Part shown: piece after piece, positions 1 through 8,080 of the stretch | Layout of the letters: each line of letters starts with the position of its first letter | Numbering within the stretch: the first letter of the stretch is position 1 | Assembly: GCF_039871875.1 (NCBI RefSeq) | Contig: NZ_JBDPMD010000009.1 | Span: 62,001-126,000, forward strand | Direction: 5' to 3' | DNA: 64,000 nucleotides | DNA from: Sphaerisporangium sp039871875 | GTDB taxonomy: Bacteria > Actinomycetota > Actinomycetes > Streptosporangiales > Streptosporangiaceae | Translations under genes and position numbers: made by a program | Notes under the pieces: generated by a model | What the model saw: the letters and a program-made list of their open reading frames with translations, nothing else | Database searches by the model: none | Told to the model about the DNA's origin: nothing

Positions 1-200
1 GTGACCGTAGACTCGGTGTCCTGATACCGCTGCCTTGCGCGGTGTCCGCGAACGTTCACCGGGCCGCCGTCACGGCGCCGATTCGTCGTCACCACCGGCA
101 CGAGGAGGCGGCCCCCGGGGCGGCGCCGTGGCCACCGCGCCGGGCGGACCCATGGATAAGCCCCGTCCGTGCGAGCAGGGCCGGGGCAGGAGGAGCGGCG
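1..200 (+). promoter_or_regulatory. Upstream region and leader of thrC
   Basis: No convincing gene lies here. A TGA at 22-24 may close a gene cut off by the window edge (hom is the usual neighbour in actinobacteria), but only a few codons are visible and I cannot identify it. A possible -10 element TAGACT lies at 8-13. If it is real, transcription would start near position 20 and the thrC mRNA would carry a leader of about 180 nt. No clean terminator or attenuator is visible. A Shine-Dalgarno AGGAG at 191-195 serves thrC. Confidence 0.3.
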
Positions 201-1259
201 ATGTTGACGGCGTGGCGTGGCCTGATCGAGGAATACCGTGACCGGCTTCCCGTGACCACGACGACGCCCGTGGTCACCCTGCTGGAGGGCGGCACGCCGC
301 TGCTCCCGGCCCGGCGGATCTCCGACCTCACCGGATGCGACGTCCATCTGAAGGTCGAAGGGCTCAACCCCACCGGCAGCTTCAAGGACCGCGGCATGAC
401 GGTGGCCATCAGCAAGGCCCTGGAGGAGGGTGCGAAGGCGGTCATCTGCGCCTCCACCGGCAACACCAGCGCCTCCGCCGCGGCCTACGCCGTGCGCGCG
501 GGCCTGACCTGCGCCGTCCTGGTGCCGCGCGGCAAGATCGCCATGGGCAAGCTGGCGCAGGCGCTCGTCCACGGCGCCAAGCTGATCCAGGTCGACGGCT
601 CGTTCGACGACTGCCTCGACATGACGCGCAAGCTCGCGGAGAACTACCCCATCGCGCTGGTCAACTCGGTCAACCCCCACCGCCTGCAGGGCCAGAAGAC
701 CGCGGCGTTCGAGATCGTCGACGTGCTCGGCGACGCGCCCGACGTCCACTGCATCCCGGTCGGCAACGCCGGCAACATCACGGCTTACTGGATGGGCTAC
801 CAGGAGTACGCCGCGGACGGCGTGGCCACCCGCACGCCCCGCATGCTGGGCTTCCAGGCCAGCGGCTCCGCGCCGATCGTCAACGGCGCCCCGGTGACCC
901 ACCCCCACACCATCGCCACCGCGATCCGCATCGGCAACCCGGCCTCCTGGAAGCTCGCCGAGGCCGCCCGCGACGAGTCAGGCGGCGACATCCAGTCGGT
1001 CACCGACCGGCAGATCGCCGCGGCGTACAAGCTGCTCGCCCAGGAAGAGGGCGTCTTCGTCGAGCTCGCCTCGGCGGCGAGCGTCGCGGGGCTGCTCCAG
1101 GCGCGGGAGCGCGGCATGCTGCGCCCGGGCCAGCGGGTGGTGTGCACGGTGACGGGCAACGGCCTGAAGGACCCCGACTGGGCGATCGCCGGTGCTCCGA
1201 CGCCGGTGACCATCCCGGTGGACGCCTTCGCCGCGGCCGGCGCGCTCGAGCTCGCCTGA
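201..1259 (+). CDS. thrC: Threonine synthase
   Basis: Cytoplasmic PLP enzyme that converts O-phosphohomoserine to threonine, the last step of the pathway. The ATG at 201 is chosen because AGGAG sits 5 nt upstream and the protein then has 352 residues, normal for the short actinobacterial type. An in-frame extension back to 42 lacks family sequence. The PLP-lysine motif SFKDRG (Lys62) follows the KVEGLNPTG segment, and the phosphate-binding loop appears as PVGNAGN. thrB follows 84 nt downstream, so the two probably form a threonine operon. Confidence 0.96.
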   Translation: MLTAWRGLIEEYRDRLPVTTTTPVVTLLEGGTPLLPARRISDLTGCDVHLKVEGLNPTGSFKDRGMTVAISKALEEGAKAVICASTGNTSASAAAYAVRAGLTCAVLVPRGKIAMGKLAQALVHGAKLIQVDGSFDDCLDMTRKLAENYPIALVNSVNPHRLQGQKTAAFEIVDVLGDAPDVHCIPVGNAGNITAYWMGYQEYAADGVATRTPRMLGFQASGSAPIVNGAPVTHPHTIATAIRIGNPASWKLAEAARDESGGDIQSVTDRQIAAAYKLLAQEEGVFVELASAASVAGLLQARERGMLRPGQRVVCTVTGNGLKDPDWAIAGAPTPVTIPVDAFAAAGALELA

Positions 1260-1263
1260 CGTC

Positions 1264-1332
1264 ACCGAGGCGTACCGATGCGTACCGAGGCGTACTGAGG
1301 CTTACTGAGGCGTCCCCGAGGCGTCCCGAAGC
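1264..1332 (+). repeat. Degenerate 10-nt tandem repeat between thrC and thrB
   Basis: The thrC-thrB spacer is almost entirely about six or seven copies of a 10-nt unit close to ACCGAGGCGT. Copies vary at one to three positions, and the last ones drift to CCCGAGGCGT and CCCGAAGC. No stem is obvious. The thrB ribosome site AAAGGA follows immediately. It may be slippage-generated sequence, or a spacer that sets coupling between the two genes. Confidence 0.7.
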
Positions 1333-1343
1333 AAAGGAAACGC

Positions 1344-2264
1344 ATGGCAACGATCCCGTCCGTCGTCGTCCGCGTGCCCGCGACCAGCGCCAACCTGGGC
1401 CCGGGGTTCGACTCCCTGGGCCTGGCGCTCGGCCTGTACGACGAGGTGGAGGCCGCGCTGACCGGCGACACCGCCGAGGTGGAGGTCGAGGGCGAGGGTG
1501 CGGGCGAGCTGGACACCGGCGAGGGGCATCTCATCGTCCGCGTGATGCGCGCGGCGTTCGACCGCGCCGGGGTGCCGCAGCCCAAGGGGCTGCGCCTGCG
1601 TTGCCTCAACCGCGTCCCGCACGCGCGCGGCCTCGGCTCGTCGTCGGCGGCGATCTGCGCGGGGCTCCTCGCGGCCCGCGCGCTCGCCGCCCCGGAGCTG
1701 ACGGACGACGACGTGTACGCGCTGGCGGCCGAGATCGAAGGTCACCCGGACAACGTCGCTCCATGCCTATTTGGGGGACTTACCATCGCATGGACTGACA
1801 TGTCCGGATTTCCCGGTAAACTGGTGCTGAGCCCACACGAAAGCGTTCAGCCTCTGGTGTTCGTGCCGAGGACCCGGCTGTCCACTGAGGAGGCGCGTGG
1901 GCTCCTGCCGAAGGAAGTGCCGCACGCCGACGCCGCGGCCAACGCCGGACGCGCCGCCCTGCTCGTCGCAGCGCTCACCCAGCGACCGGAGAGCGGGGTG
2001 CTTCTCACCGCCACCGAAGATCGTCTGCACCAGGCTTATCGCGCGCCTGCCATGCCGCAGACCGCTGACCTGGTGAAACGGCTACGTGAGGCGGGGGTGC
2101 CCGCCGTCGTGTCGGGAGCCGGGCCTACCGTCCTGGCGTTCACGACAACGGACGCCCGTGATTCGATTGATTCGATCGCGTCGGAAGTGGGTAGTGACTG
2201 GCACATCCAGCCAATGAACGTCGACCGGTCCGGTGCGCGCGTTCAGTTTCCCGAGACACGCTGA
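1344..2264 (+). CDS. thrB: Homoserine kinase
   Basis: GHMP-family kinase that phosphorylates homoserine with ATP to give the substrate of ThrC. The 306-residue length is normal. The substrate-side motif PATSANLGPG is at residues 12-21, the ATP-binding loop GLGSSSAA at 96-103, and the C-terminal GHMP glycine-rich segment reads VVSGAGPTVLAF. The ATG has AAAGGA upstream. The 3' half, from about 1765, uses visibly more A/T-ending codons than the 5' half, while the protein stays intact. This may reflect local recombination or constraint extending into the rho leader. Confidence 0.96.
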   Translation: MATIPSVVVRVPATSANLGPGFDSLGLALGLYDEVEAALTGDTAEVEVEGEGAGELDTGEGHLIVRVMRAAFDRAGVPQPKGLRLRCLNRVPHARGLGSSSAAICAGLLAARALAAPELTDDDVYALAAEIEGHPDNVAPCLFGGLTIAWTDMSGFPGKLVLSPHESVQPLVFVPRTRLSTEEARGLLPKEVPHADAAANAGRAALLVAALTQRPESGVLLTATEDRLHQAYRAPAMPQTADLVKRLREAGVPAVVSGAGPTVLAFTTTDARDSIDSIASEVGSDWHIQPMNVDRSGARVQFPETR

Positions 2265-2715
2265 TGCATCTTCGACCTTCAAGGAATAGCAGTGTGCGCT
2301 GGTGATGTTAGGCTGATAGCCGCACCAGATGCCCCCGTTGCGGGTGCGTGCTTGTCAGCCATACATCGCCGCGTGGCGCCCCGTGCCGTAAGGCCCGGGC
2401 CGCGCAGCGGGCTTCCCGAATTCCTCGCCTCCGCTTGGCCCACAACCGGTTGGCGCGTCGAGAAGCGGCGTACTCGGGGACTTGCGCGTTCGACTGACAT
2501 CGACATCTGGGCGGCGGTAACCAGCCGGGGGGCGACCCCCGGGCCCCCAACGGCTCGCGAATCTCAACGGTGACGGCTACGTGCCGGTTCGACGCACCGG
2601 CTTCCCGACACCTACGAAGTTCGTTCGGCCCGACCCGGTCTGTCCCGCCGGGTCGCATCACCGGGACGCCAGGCTGATTGTGGCCGGCGCCCGACCCCTG
2701 GGAAGGACCTTTTAG
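2265..2715 (+). promoter_or_regulatory. Long leader region of rho
   Basis: A 451-nt gap between thrB and rho, lower in G+C than its surroundings. A possible -10 TAGGCT is at 2309-2314, without a convincing -35. A 20-codon ORF at 2329-2391 follows it (listed separately). A GC-rich inverted repeat at about 2525-2543 (GCCGGGGG facing CCCCCGGGC) could fold but has no U tract. Long leaders with autoregulation are known for rho in other bacteria. That this leader controls rho is inferred from position only. The TTG start of rho has GGAAGGA at 2701-2707. Confidence 0.5.
2329..2391 (+). CDS. Candidate rho leader peptide (Trp...Pro-stop)
   Basis: Short ORF of 20 codons beginning MPPLRVRACQ and ending AAWRPVP before TAA. 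It starts 15 nt after the possible -10 TAGGCT and has no clear Shine-Dalgarno, so translation could be near-leaderless. The W-R-P-V-P-stop ending recalls TnaC, where a tryptophan and a terminal proline at the stop codon hold the ribosome and mask a Rho site. Here the downstream gene is rho itself. Expression, arrest and conservation are inference. Confidence 0.45.
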   Translation: MPPLRVRACQPYIAAWRPVP

Positions 2716-4653
2716 TTGAGCGACACCACCGAACTCCTCTCCGACACCGGCGCAGCGCCGGTGGCCGGCGACACCCCCACCCGCGCCGCGGCACGGCCGC
2801 GCCGTCGCTCCGGCACCGGCCTCTCCGCCATGGTGCTCCCCGAGCTTCAGGCTCTGGCGTCGAGCCTCGGCATCAGCGGGACCGGGCGCATGCGCAAGGG
2901 CCAGCTCATCGCGGCGATCCAGGAGAAGCAGGGCGTGAGCGCCGACGGCGCCGCCGCCCCCGCCGCCGAGGCGCCTGCCGCGCCCGTCGCCGCCGAGGCG
3001 CCTGTCGAGCGCCCCACCCGTACCCGCAGGGAACGTTCCCGCCCGGCCGCGACGGCTGCTGAGCCCGTCGCCGAGGCCCGGGACGAGCGTCCCGTCGTGG
3101 CCGAGACGCCCGCCGTCGAGCAGGCGCCGCCCGTCGTCTCCGCGGCGCCCGACGCCGTGCAGGCCGCGCAGTCCGAGACCCGGCCCGACCGGGGCGAGTC
3201 CCGCCGCGAGCGGGGCGAGCGCGGCGAGCGCCGTGGCCGCGACCGCCGGGAGCGGGGCGACAACCGCCCCGACAACCGCAACGACAACAGCCGCCCCGAG
3301 CAGCGCGCCGCCGAGGCCGGCGACCGCCGCGAGCAGGGCCGTGACCAGGGTCGCGACCAGGGCCGTGACCAGGGCCAGGGCCGCGACCAGTCGCGCGACC
3401 AGGGCCGGGACGCCCAGGGTGACGACGACCGCCGCGGACGCCGCGGGCGGTTCAGGGAGCGCAACCGCCGGGGCCGCGACCGCTTCGACGCCAACGAGCC
3501 CGTGATCGGCGACGACGACGTGCTGATCCCGATCGCCGGCATCCTCGACATCCTCGACAACTACGCGTTCGTGCGCACCAGCGGCTACCTGCCCGGCGCC
3601 AACGACGTGTACGTGTCGCTGGCCCAGATCCGCCGCAACGGCCTGCGCAAGGGCGACGTCATCACCGGCGCCGTGCGCCAGCCCCGCGACGGCGAGCGCC
3701 GCGAGAAGTTCAACGCCCTCGTGCGGCTCGACACCGTCAACGGCATGGACCCCGACCAGTCGCGGAGCCGTCCCGACTTCAGCAAGCTCACGCCCCTGTA
3801 CCCGCAGGAGCGGCTGCGCCTGGAGACCGACCCGAACATCCTGACGACGCGGATCATCGACCTGGTCGCGCCCATCGGCAAGGGCCAGCGCGGCCTGATC
3901 GTCTCGCCGCCCAAGGCCGGCAAGACGATGGTGCTGCAGGCGATCGCCAACGCGATCACCCGCAACAACCCCGAGTGCCACCTCATGGTCGTCCTCGTCG
4001 ACGAGCGTCCCGAAGAGGTCACCGACATGCAGCGGTCGGTGAAGGGCGAGGTCATCCACTCCACCTTCGACCGTCCCGCCGAGGACCACACCACCGTCGC
4101 CGAGCTCGCCATCGAGCGCGCCAAGCGGCTCGTGGAGCTCGGTCACGACGTGGTCGTGCTGCTCGACTCCATCACCCGCCTCGGCCGCGCCTACAACCTG
4201 GCGGCCCCGGCGTCCGGGCGCATCCTGTCCGGTGGTGTCGACTCCACGGCGCTGTACCCGCCGAAGCGCTTCTTCGGCGCCGCCCGCAACATCGAGAACG
4301 GCGGCTCCCTGACGATCCTCGCCACCGCGCTGGTCGAGACCGGCTCCAAGATGGACGAGGTCATCTTCGAGGAGTTCAAGGGCACCGGCAACGCCGAACT
4401 GAAGCTCAACCGCTCCCTGGCCGACAAGCGGATCTTCCCCGCGGTGGACGTCGACGCGTCCGGCACCCGTAAGGAAGAGATCCTGCTGTCCAAGGACGAG
4501 CTCCAGATCGTGTGGAAGCTCCGCCGGGTCCTGCACGCCCTCGACATGCAGCAGGCTCTCGAGCTGCTGCTGGAGAAGATGCGCGAGACCCAGTCCAACG
4601 CCGAGTTCCTCCTCCAGGTCCAGAAGACCACGGTCAGCTCCGACCGCGACTGA
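2716..4653 (+). CDS. rho: Transcription termination factor Rho
   Basis: Hexameric RNA-dependent ATPase that ends transcription of untranslated RNA. It begins at TTG 2716 with GGAAGGA 8 nt upstream, giving 645 residues, long because of the actinobacterial insert. Order: Rho_N helical region (about residues 30-75); a disordered insert rich in Arg, Asp, Gln and Asn (about 85-255) with D-Q-G-R repeats; the cold-shock-like RNA-binding domain (about 265-335); then the ATPase core with P-loop SPPKAGKT at 397-404 and Walker B near DVVVLLDSITRLGRAYN at about 478. All catalytic motifs are intact. Known inserts of this type aid RNA binding and condensate formation in related Rho proteins. Confidence 0.98.
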   Translation: MSDTTELLSDTGAAPVAGDTPTRAAARPRRRSGTGLSAMVLPELQALASSLGISGTGRMRKGQLIAAIQEKQGVSADGAAAPAAEAPAAPVAAEAPVERPTRTRRERSRPAATAAEPVAEARDERPVVAETPAVEQAPPVVSAAPDAVQAAQSETRPDRGESRRERGERGERRGRDRRERGDNRPDNRNDNSRPEQRAAEAGDRREQGRDQGRDQGRDQGQGRDQSRDQGRDAQGDDDRRGRRGRFRERNRRGRDRFDANEPVIGDDDVLIPIAGILDILDNYAFVRTSGYLPGANDVYVSLAQIRRNGLRKGDVITGAVRQPRDGERREKFNALVRLDTVNGMDPDQSRSRPDFSKLTPLYPQERLRLETDPNILTTRIIDLVAPIGKGQRGLIVSPPKAGKTMVLQAIANAITRNNPECHLMVVLVDERPEEVTDMQRSVKGEVIHSTFDRPAEDHTTVAELAIERAKRLVELGHDVVVLLDSITRLGRAYNLAAPASGRILSGGVDSTALYPPKRFFGAARNIENGGSLTILATALVETGSKMDEVIFEEFKGTGNAELKLNRSLADKRIFPAVDVDASGTRKEEILLSKDELQIVWKLRRVLHALDMQQALELLLEKMRETQSNAEFLLQVQKTTVSSDRD

Positions 4654-5413
4654 TCCCGCACCACCACGACGAGTTCCGTACCCCGGCGGCGACCCCGGCC
4701 CACCGCACCGGCCGGTCCGCCCCGGCGCGCCCACCCGGGGACCCAGGGCACCCACGGAACCCGTCCCACGGGGAGAACCACCGACCGGGGGCCGACGACG
4801 GCCGGCACCAAACCGCGCCGCCGTCCGTCCCCGGCCCCTCCGGGTCCCCACCTCCGACCGCCGTGCGTTCCCGGCCCCCTCCGGGTTCCCGGCTTCGGCC
4901 GCCGCGCGTTTCAGGGCTCTTCAGGCCCCCAGCTCCGGCTGCCGTGCGTTCCCGAATGCCCTTCCGGTCCTTAGCTTCGGCCGTCGTGCGTCCCCGAACC
5001 TCTTCCGGGTCCCCAGCTTCGGCCGTCGTGCGTCCCGGGTCTCTTCCGGGTCCCCAGCTTCGGCTGCCGTGCGTTCCGGCCCCCTCGCGAGTCCTAGCTT
5101 CGGCTGTCGTCCGTCCCCGGACTCCTCCGGTCCACCTTCGGCCGCGTGTCGCGCGTGAGCCGGCGACGTTGCCCGTCCTGGGATCCCTTCCGGGTTCACC
5201 GCATGCGCGCGTGAGCCGGAGGTGCGGCCTGTTCCGTGACCCCTTCCGGGGGCTCCGCGTTAGGTTGTCTGTACCTGTCGTCACGGTGGGGGGTGGGGGT
5301 GGCCCTACCCCGGGACTGTTGCTCACCGGATGGTGTCCGGCGGTGCGGGTTGGCAGGCTGTGGGGGTGGGTCGGAGGCGGCCCGGTGCCGGGCTGGGTGG
5401 AGGGGAGAGGGCC
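4654..5413. other. Gene-free, repeat-rich spacer after rho
   Basis: 760 nt without a supportable gene. Long open frames here on both strands are low-complexity and lack family sequence. The first about 180 nt are proline-codon-like C-rich sequence, followed by a 40-42-nt tandem array (listed separately) and two copies of a segment beginning GCGCGTGAGCCGG at 5151 and 5207. No clear rho terminator with a U tract is visible. The Shine-Dalgarno GGAGGGGAGAGG just before 5414 belongs to the kinase gene. Confidence 0.6.
4838..5150. repeat. Tandem array of ~41-nt degenerate repeats
   Basis: About eight units, each containing CTTCCGGGTCCC followed by AGCTTCGGCCGTCGTGCGTC or a close variant. The AGCTTCGG cores fall near 4851, 4891, 4931, 4973, 5015, 5056, 5096 and 5134, so the spacing is 38-42 nt. 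Units differ by several substitutions and small indels. There are no constant repeats with unique spacers, so this is not a CRISPR array. The repeat carries CCGGG/CCCGG and CGGC/GCCG pairs, so its RNA could form small serial stems. Confidence 0.8.
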
Positions 5414-6706
5414 ATGACGGCGGGGGCCATGCGGGCCGGGGGGTCGCTGCGGGAGCGGGTGCCGTTCGGGCCACGGGGGCCGATCGGGTTGTTCCTTGAT
5501 CCGCTTACGTGGCGGGCGGCGGTTTATCTGCTGTTCAGCGTGGTGCCGGGCATGTTCTGGTTCACCGCTCTGGCGGTCGCGGTCTCGGTGTCCCTCGGGT
5601 TGCTCATCGTCTGGGTCGGGCTGCCGTTGTTCCTGCTGACCATCCTTTGCTGGCGGGGCGGGGCGATGCTGGAGCGGCGGCTGATGTGGCCGGCGTTCGG
5701 CATCAGCATCCGTGATCCCTACCGGCCGTGGCCGGACGCCGGGTTCGTGCGGCGGCTCACCTGGTTGCCGTCGGATCCGGCGACGTGGAAGGACCTGGGG
5801 TACCTCCTGCTGCTGTTCCCGCTCGGGCTCGTCGAGTTCACGCTCTCCGCGGTGTTGTGGTCGTGCTCGATCGGCTTCACCGCGCAGCCTGTGCTCGTCC
5901 TGCTGGGCGTGCCGACCTCGATCACTCCTGAGTTGGTGATCGACACGGTGCCCGAGTCGATTCCCTGGATGCTCCTCGGGCTGGCGTTCACGGCGGGCAC
6001 CCTCTACGTCGTCCGGGGCATGGGGTGGCTGCACGGCATGCTCGCCGTGGCGCTGCTCGGGCCGGGGGACGAGGAGCAGGTCACCCACCTGCGGGCCAGC
6101 CGGGCCCGCGGGGTGGACGCCGCCGAGGCCGAGCGGCGCAGGATCGAGCGGGACCTGCATGACGGCGCACAGCAGCGGTTGCTCGCCGTCGCCATGGACC
6201 TCGGCCGCGCCCAGGCCAAGATGGAGTCCGACCCCGACGAGGCCAAGGAACTGCTCGCCCAGGCCCACGCGGGCGCCAAGGCCGCCATCGCCGAGCTGCG
6301 CGACCTCGCCCGGGGCATCTACCCGGCCATCCTGACCGACCGTGGGCTGGACGCCGCCTTGTCCGCGCTCGCCGCCCGTGCCCCCGTCCACGTGAGCGTG
6401 ACCGTGGACATCGACCACCGGCCCCCGCCCGCCGTGGAGAGCATCGCCTATTTCGTGGTCGCCGAGTCGCTCACCAACATGGCCAAGCACTCCCTCGCCA
6501 CCGAGGCCTCCGTCCGCGTCGCCAAGGAACGCGACCACGTCCTCGTCGAGATCTACGACAACGGCATGGGCGGCGCCGTGGCCAGCCCCGGCGGCGGCCT
6601 CGCCGGCCTCGCCGACCGCGCCGCCACCATCGACGGCACTCTGACCGTGCACAGCCCACCCGGCGGCCCCACGGTGATCTCGGCCCGGTTACCGTACGAG
6701 TGGTGA
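5414..6706 (+). CDS. Sensor histidine kinase, NarL/LiaS type
   Basis: Membrane two-component kinase of 430 residues. The ATG at 5414 is preceded by GGAGGGGAGAGG. The N-terminal putative sensor domain (residues about 20-218) has two pairs of membrane segments (roughly 36-79 and 127-215). The HisKA_3 dimerisation box ERDLHDGAQQR carries the phospho-acceptor His249. A HATPase_c domain follows, with an N-box around VVAESLTNMAKHS and a G-box GGGLAGLADRA. The response regulator at 6764 lies 57 nt downstream and is its likely partner. The signal is unknown. Confidence 0.93.
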   Translation: MTAGAMRAGGSLRERVPFGPRGPIGLFLDPLTWRAAVYLLFSVVPGMFWFTALAVAVSVSLGLLIVWVGLPLFLLTILCWRGGAMLERRLMWPAFGISIRDPYRPWPDAGFVRRLTWLPSDPATWKDLGYLLLLFPLGLVEFTLSAVLWSCSIGFTAQPVLVLLGVPTSITPELVIDTVPESIPWMLLGLAFTAGTLYVVRGMGWLHGMLAVALLGPGDEEQVTHLRASRARGVDAAEAERRRIERDLHDGAQQRLLAVAMDLGRAQAKMESDPDEAKELLAQAHAGAKAAIAELRDLARGIYPAILTDRGLDAALSALAARAPVHVSVTVDIDHRPPPAVESIAYFVVAESLTNMAKHSLATEASVRVAKERDHVLVEIYDNGMGGAVASPGGGLAGLADRAATIDGTLTVHSPPGGPTVISARLPYEW

Positions 6707-6763
6707 GGACAGTGGTGGTGCCGGTCCGGCCGGCGTACGGATGGTGAGGAGATTGGACCGCCT

Positions 6764-7411
6764 ATGCGGGTGGTGATCGCCGAGGACTCGGTGCTGCTGC
6801 GTGAGGGCCTGGTGCGCCTGCTCGCCGACGGGGGAATCGACACCGTGGCCGCGGTCGGGGACGGGGAGGCGCTGGTCGCGGCGGTGCGCGAGCACGAGCC
6901 CGACCTGGCGCTGGTCGACGTCCGCATGCCGCCCAGCCACACCGATGAAGGGCTGCGGGCCGCGCTTGCGGCCCGGACGCTGCGTCCGGGGCTGCCGGTG
7001 CTGGTGTTGTCGCAGTACGTCGAGGAGCACTACGCCACCGAGCTGATCGGCCGGGGGGCCGCCGCCGTGGGATACCTGCTCAAGGAGCGGGTCGCCGACG
7101 TCGCCGAGTTCCTGGAGGCCGTGCGTCGCGTCGCGGCCGGCGGCACCGTGCTGGACCCCGACGTGGTGACCCAGCTCCTGAGCCGCCGCCGTCAGGGCAA
7201 CGCGGTGGGCTCCCTCACCGCCCGCGAGTCCGAGGTCCTCGGACTGATGGCCCAGGGCAGGTCCAACACCGCCATCGCCGGCCGTCTCGGCGTCACCGAG
7301 GGCGCCGTGGAGAAGCACATCTCCAGCATCTTCGGCAAACTCCGCCTCGACCCCGCCCCCGACGACCACCGCCGAGTCCTGGCCGTCCTCGCTTACCTCG
7401 GCCACACCTGA
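6764..7411 (+). CDS. LuxR/NarL-family response regulator
   Basis: DNA-binding response regulator of 215 residues. The receiver domain has acidic pocket residues ED at 7-8 and phospho-acceptor Asp52 in ALVDVRMP. A conserved lysine lies in YLLKERV. The C-terminal HTH_LUXR starts around LTARESEVLGLMAQG and contains VTEGAVEKHISSIFGKL. A GAGGAGA box lies about 11 nt before the ATG. Its position right after the kinase supports a cognate pair. Target genes cannot be read from the sequence. Confidence 0.95.
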   Translation: MRVVIAEDSVLLREGLVRLLADGGIDTVAAVGDGEALVAAVREHEPDLALVDVRMPPSHTDEGLRAALAARTLRPGLPVLVLSQYVEEHYATELIGRGAAAVGYLLKERVADVAEFLEAVRRVAAGGTVLDPDVVTQLLSRRRQGNAVGSLTARESEVLGLMAQGRSNTAIAGRLGVTEGAVEKHISSIFGKLRLDPAPDDHRRVLAVLAYLGHT

Positions 7412-7586
7412 CCGCCCCGGCGCACACCGGAACGCCCCGGCGCACACCGGAACGCCCCGGCATCGCCCCGGTACGCCCTGACGCCACACCGGAACGCTTC
7501 GGCACCACATCGGAACGCCGGTCTTCCCTCTTCGGCCCGCTCCGCGCACGGGTTCGCCGCAGGGACGCGGCCAGGTGGGGACGGCG
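7412..7586. repeat. 20-nt tandem repeats downstream of the response regulator
   Basis: Just after the stop codon the unit CGCCCCGGCGCACACCGGAA occurs twice in perfect tandem (7414-7433 and 7434-7453). Decayed copies follow to about 7520 (CGCCCCGGCATCGCCCCGG, ACACCGGAACGCTTCGG, ACATCGGAACGCCGG). Each unit contains CCGG pairs able to form short stems. The remaining sequence to 7586 shows no gene. The array could act as an intrinsic stop for the two-component operon or could simply be slippage sequence. Confidence 0.7.
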
Positions 7587-7612
7587 GGAATGCGGGGTGG
7601 GCTGGGGAGGTT
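7587..7612 (+). promoter_or_regulatory. SigR-type promoter for rpmE
   Basis: GGAAT at 7587-7591, exactly 18 nt, then GTT at 7610-7612. This matches the published SigR (thiol-oxidative-stress sigma factor) consensus GGAAT-N18-GTT of Streptomyces, where rpmE is a known SigR target. It implies a start site near 7620 and a leader of about 115 nt before the L31 gene, whose product carries a zinc-cysteine cluster of the redox-sensitive kind. Use of the promoter is inferred from the match and the target gene. Confidence 0.75.
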
Positions 7613-7732
7613 ACAGGATCTGGCACACTGGTAGCCGGACAACGGCGGTTCCGGTTCACGCCCCGCGTTCCGTCCGACAGTGACGGTGGAGCGGTGAGGC
7701 GACCCGGCGGCCGCGACCAGAGAGGAAAAAGC

Positions 7733-7951
7733 ATGAAGCCCGACATTCACCCGGAGTACGGCACCACTCAGGTGACCTGTAGCTGCGGCAACAGCTTCAC
7801 CACGCGCAGCACCGCGAAGAACGGCGTCATCCACGCCGACGTCTGCTCCGCCTGCCACCCGTTCTACACGGGCAAGCAGAAGATCCTGGACACCGGTGGC
7901 CGGGTGGCCCGCTTCGAGAAGCGGTTCGGCAAGAAGCCCGCGAGCAAGTAG
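7733..7951 (+). CDS. rpmE: Large-subunit ribosomal protein L31, zinc form
   Basis: 72-residue ribosomal protein bL31 of the C+ type. Cys16 and Cys18 (CSC) with Cys38 and Cys41 (CSAC) form the zinc site. The ATG at 7733 is chosen because AGAGGAAAAAG lies just upstream and the protein then begins MKPDIHPEYG, the family N-terminus; an in-frame extension to 7694 is not family sequence. The SigR-type promoter upstream suggests induction under thiol oxidation, when zinc is lost from this cluster. Confidence 0.97.
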   Translation: MKPDIHPEYGTTQVTCSCGNSFTTRSTAKNGVIHADVCSACHPFYTGKQKILDTGGRVARFEKRFGKKPASK

Positions 7952-7959
7952 CTCGGCGC

Positions 7960-8011
7960 GAACGCCGGTCCGGATCACGCCCTGTCATGGGGCGTCCCCG
8001 GGCCGGCGTTC
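7960..8011 (+). terminator. Two-tier hairpin between rpmE and prfA
   Basis: Outer arms GAACGCCGG (7960-7968) and CCGGCGTTC (8003-8011) are perfect complements. An inner stem ACGCCC/GGGCGT lies at 7977-7982 and 7990-7995. Only TT follows, so it lacks a proper U tract, but such hairpins often end transcription in actinobacteria. It could reduce read-through from the stress-inducible rpmE promoter into prfA. Confidence 0.6.
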
Positions 8012-8080
8012 TTGGTGACGGCCCCCGGCGCCCACCCGCCGTGGCCATGTCCGCACCGGCCGTGAGGGAGAGGAAGCGCG

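Noticed and set aside
2525..2543. GC-rich stem in the rho leader as a terminator
   Set aside because: No U tract follows and the rho gene lies downstream; kept only as a possible RNA structure.
2308..4851. 847-codon open frame antisense to rho
   Set aside because: Shadow of high G+C at third positions; no family sequence, and rho on the other strand is certain.
4838..5150. CRISPR array
   Set aside because: Repeats are contiguous and diverged, without unique spacers of constant length, and no cas gene is present.
4634..6652. 672-codon leftward frame across the repeat array and kinase
   Set aside because: Antisense to a clear histidine kinase and low complexity over the repeats.
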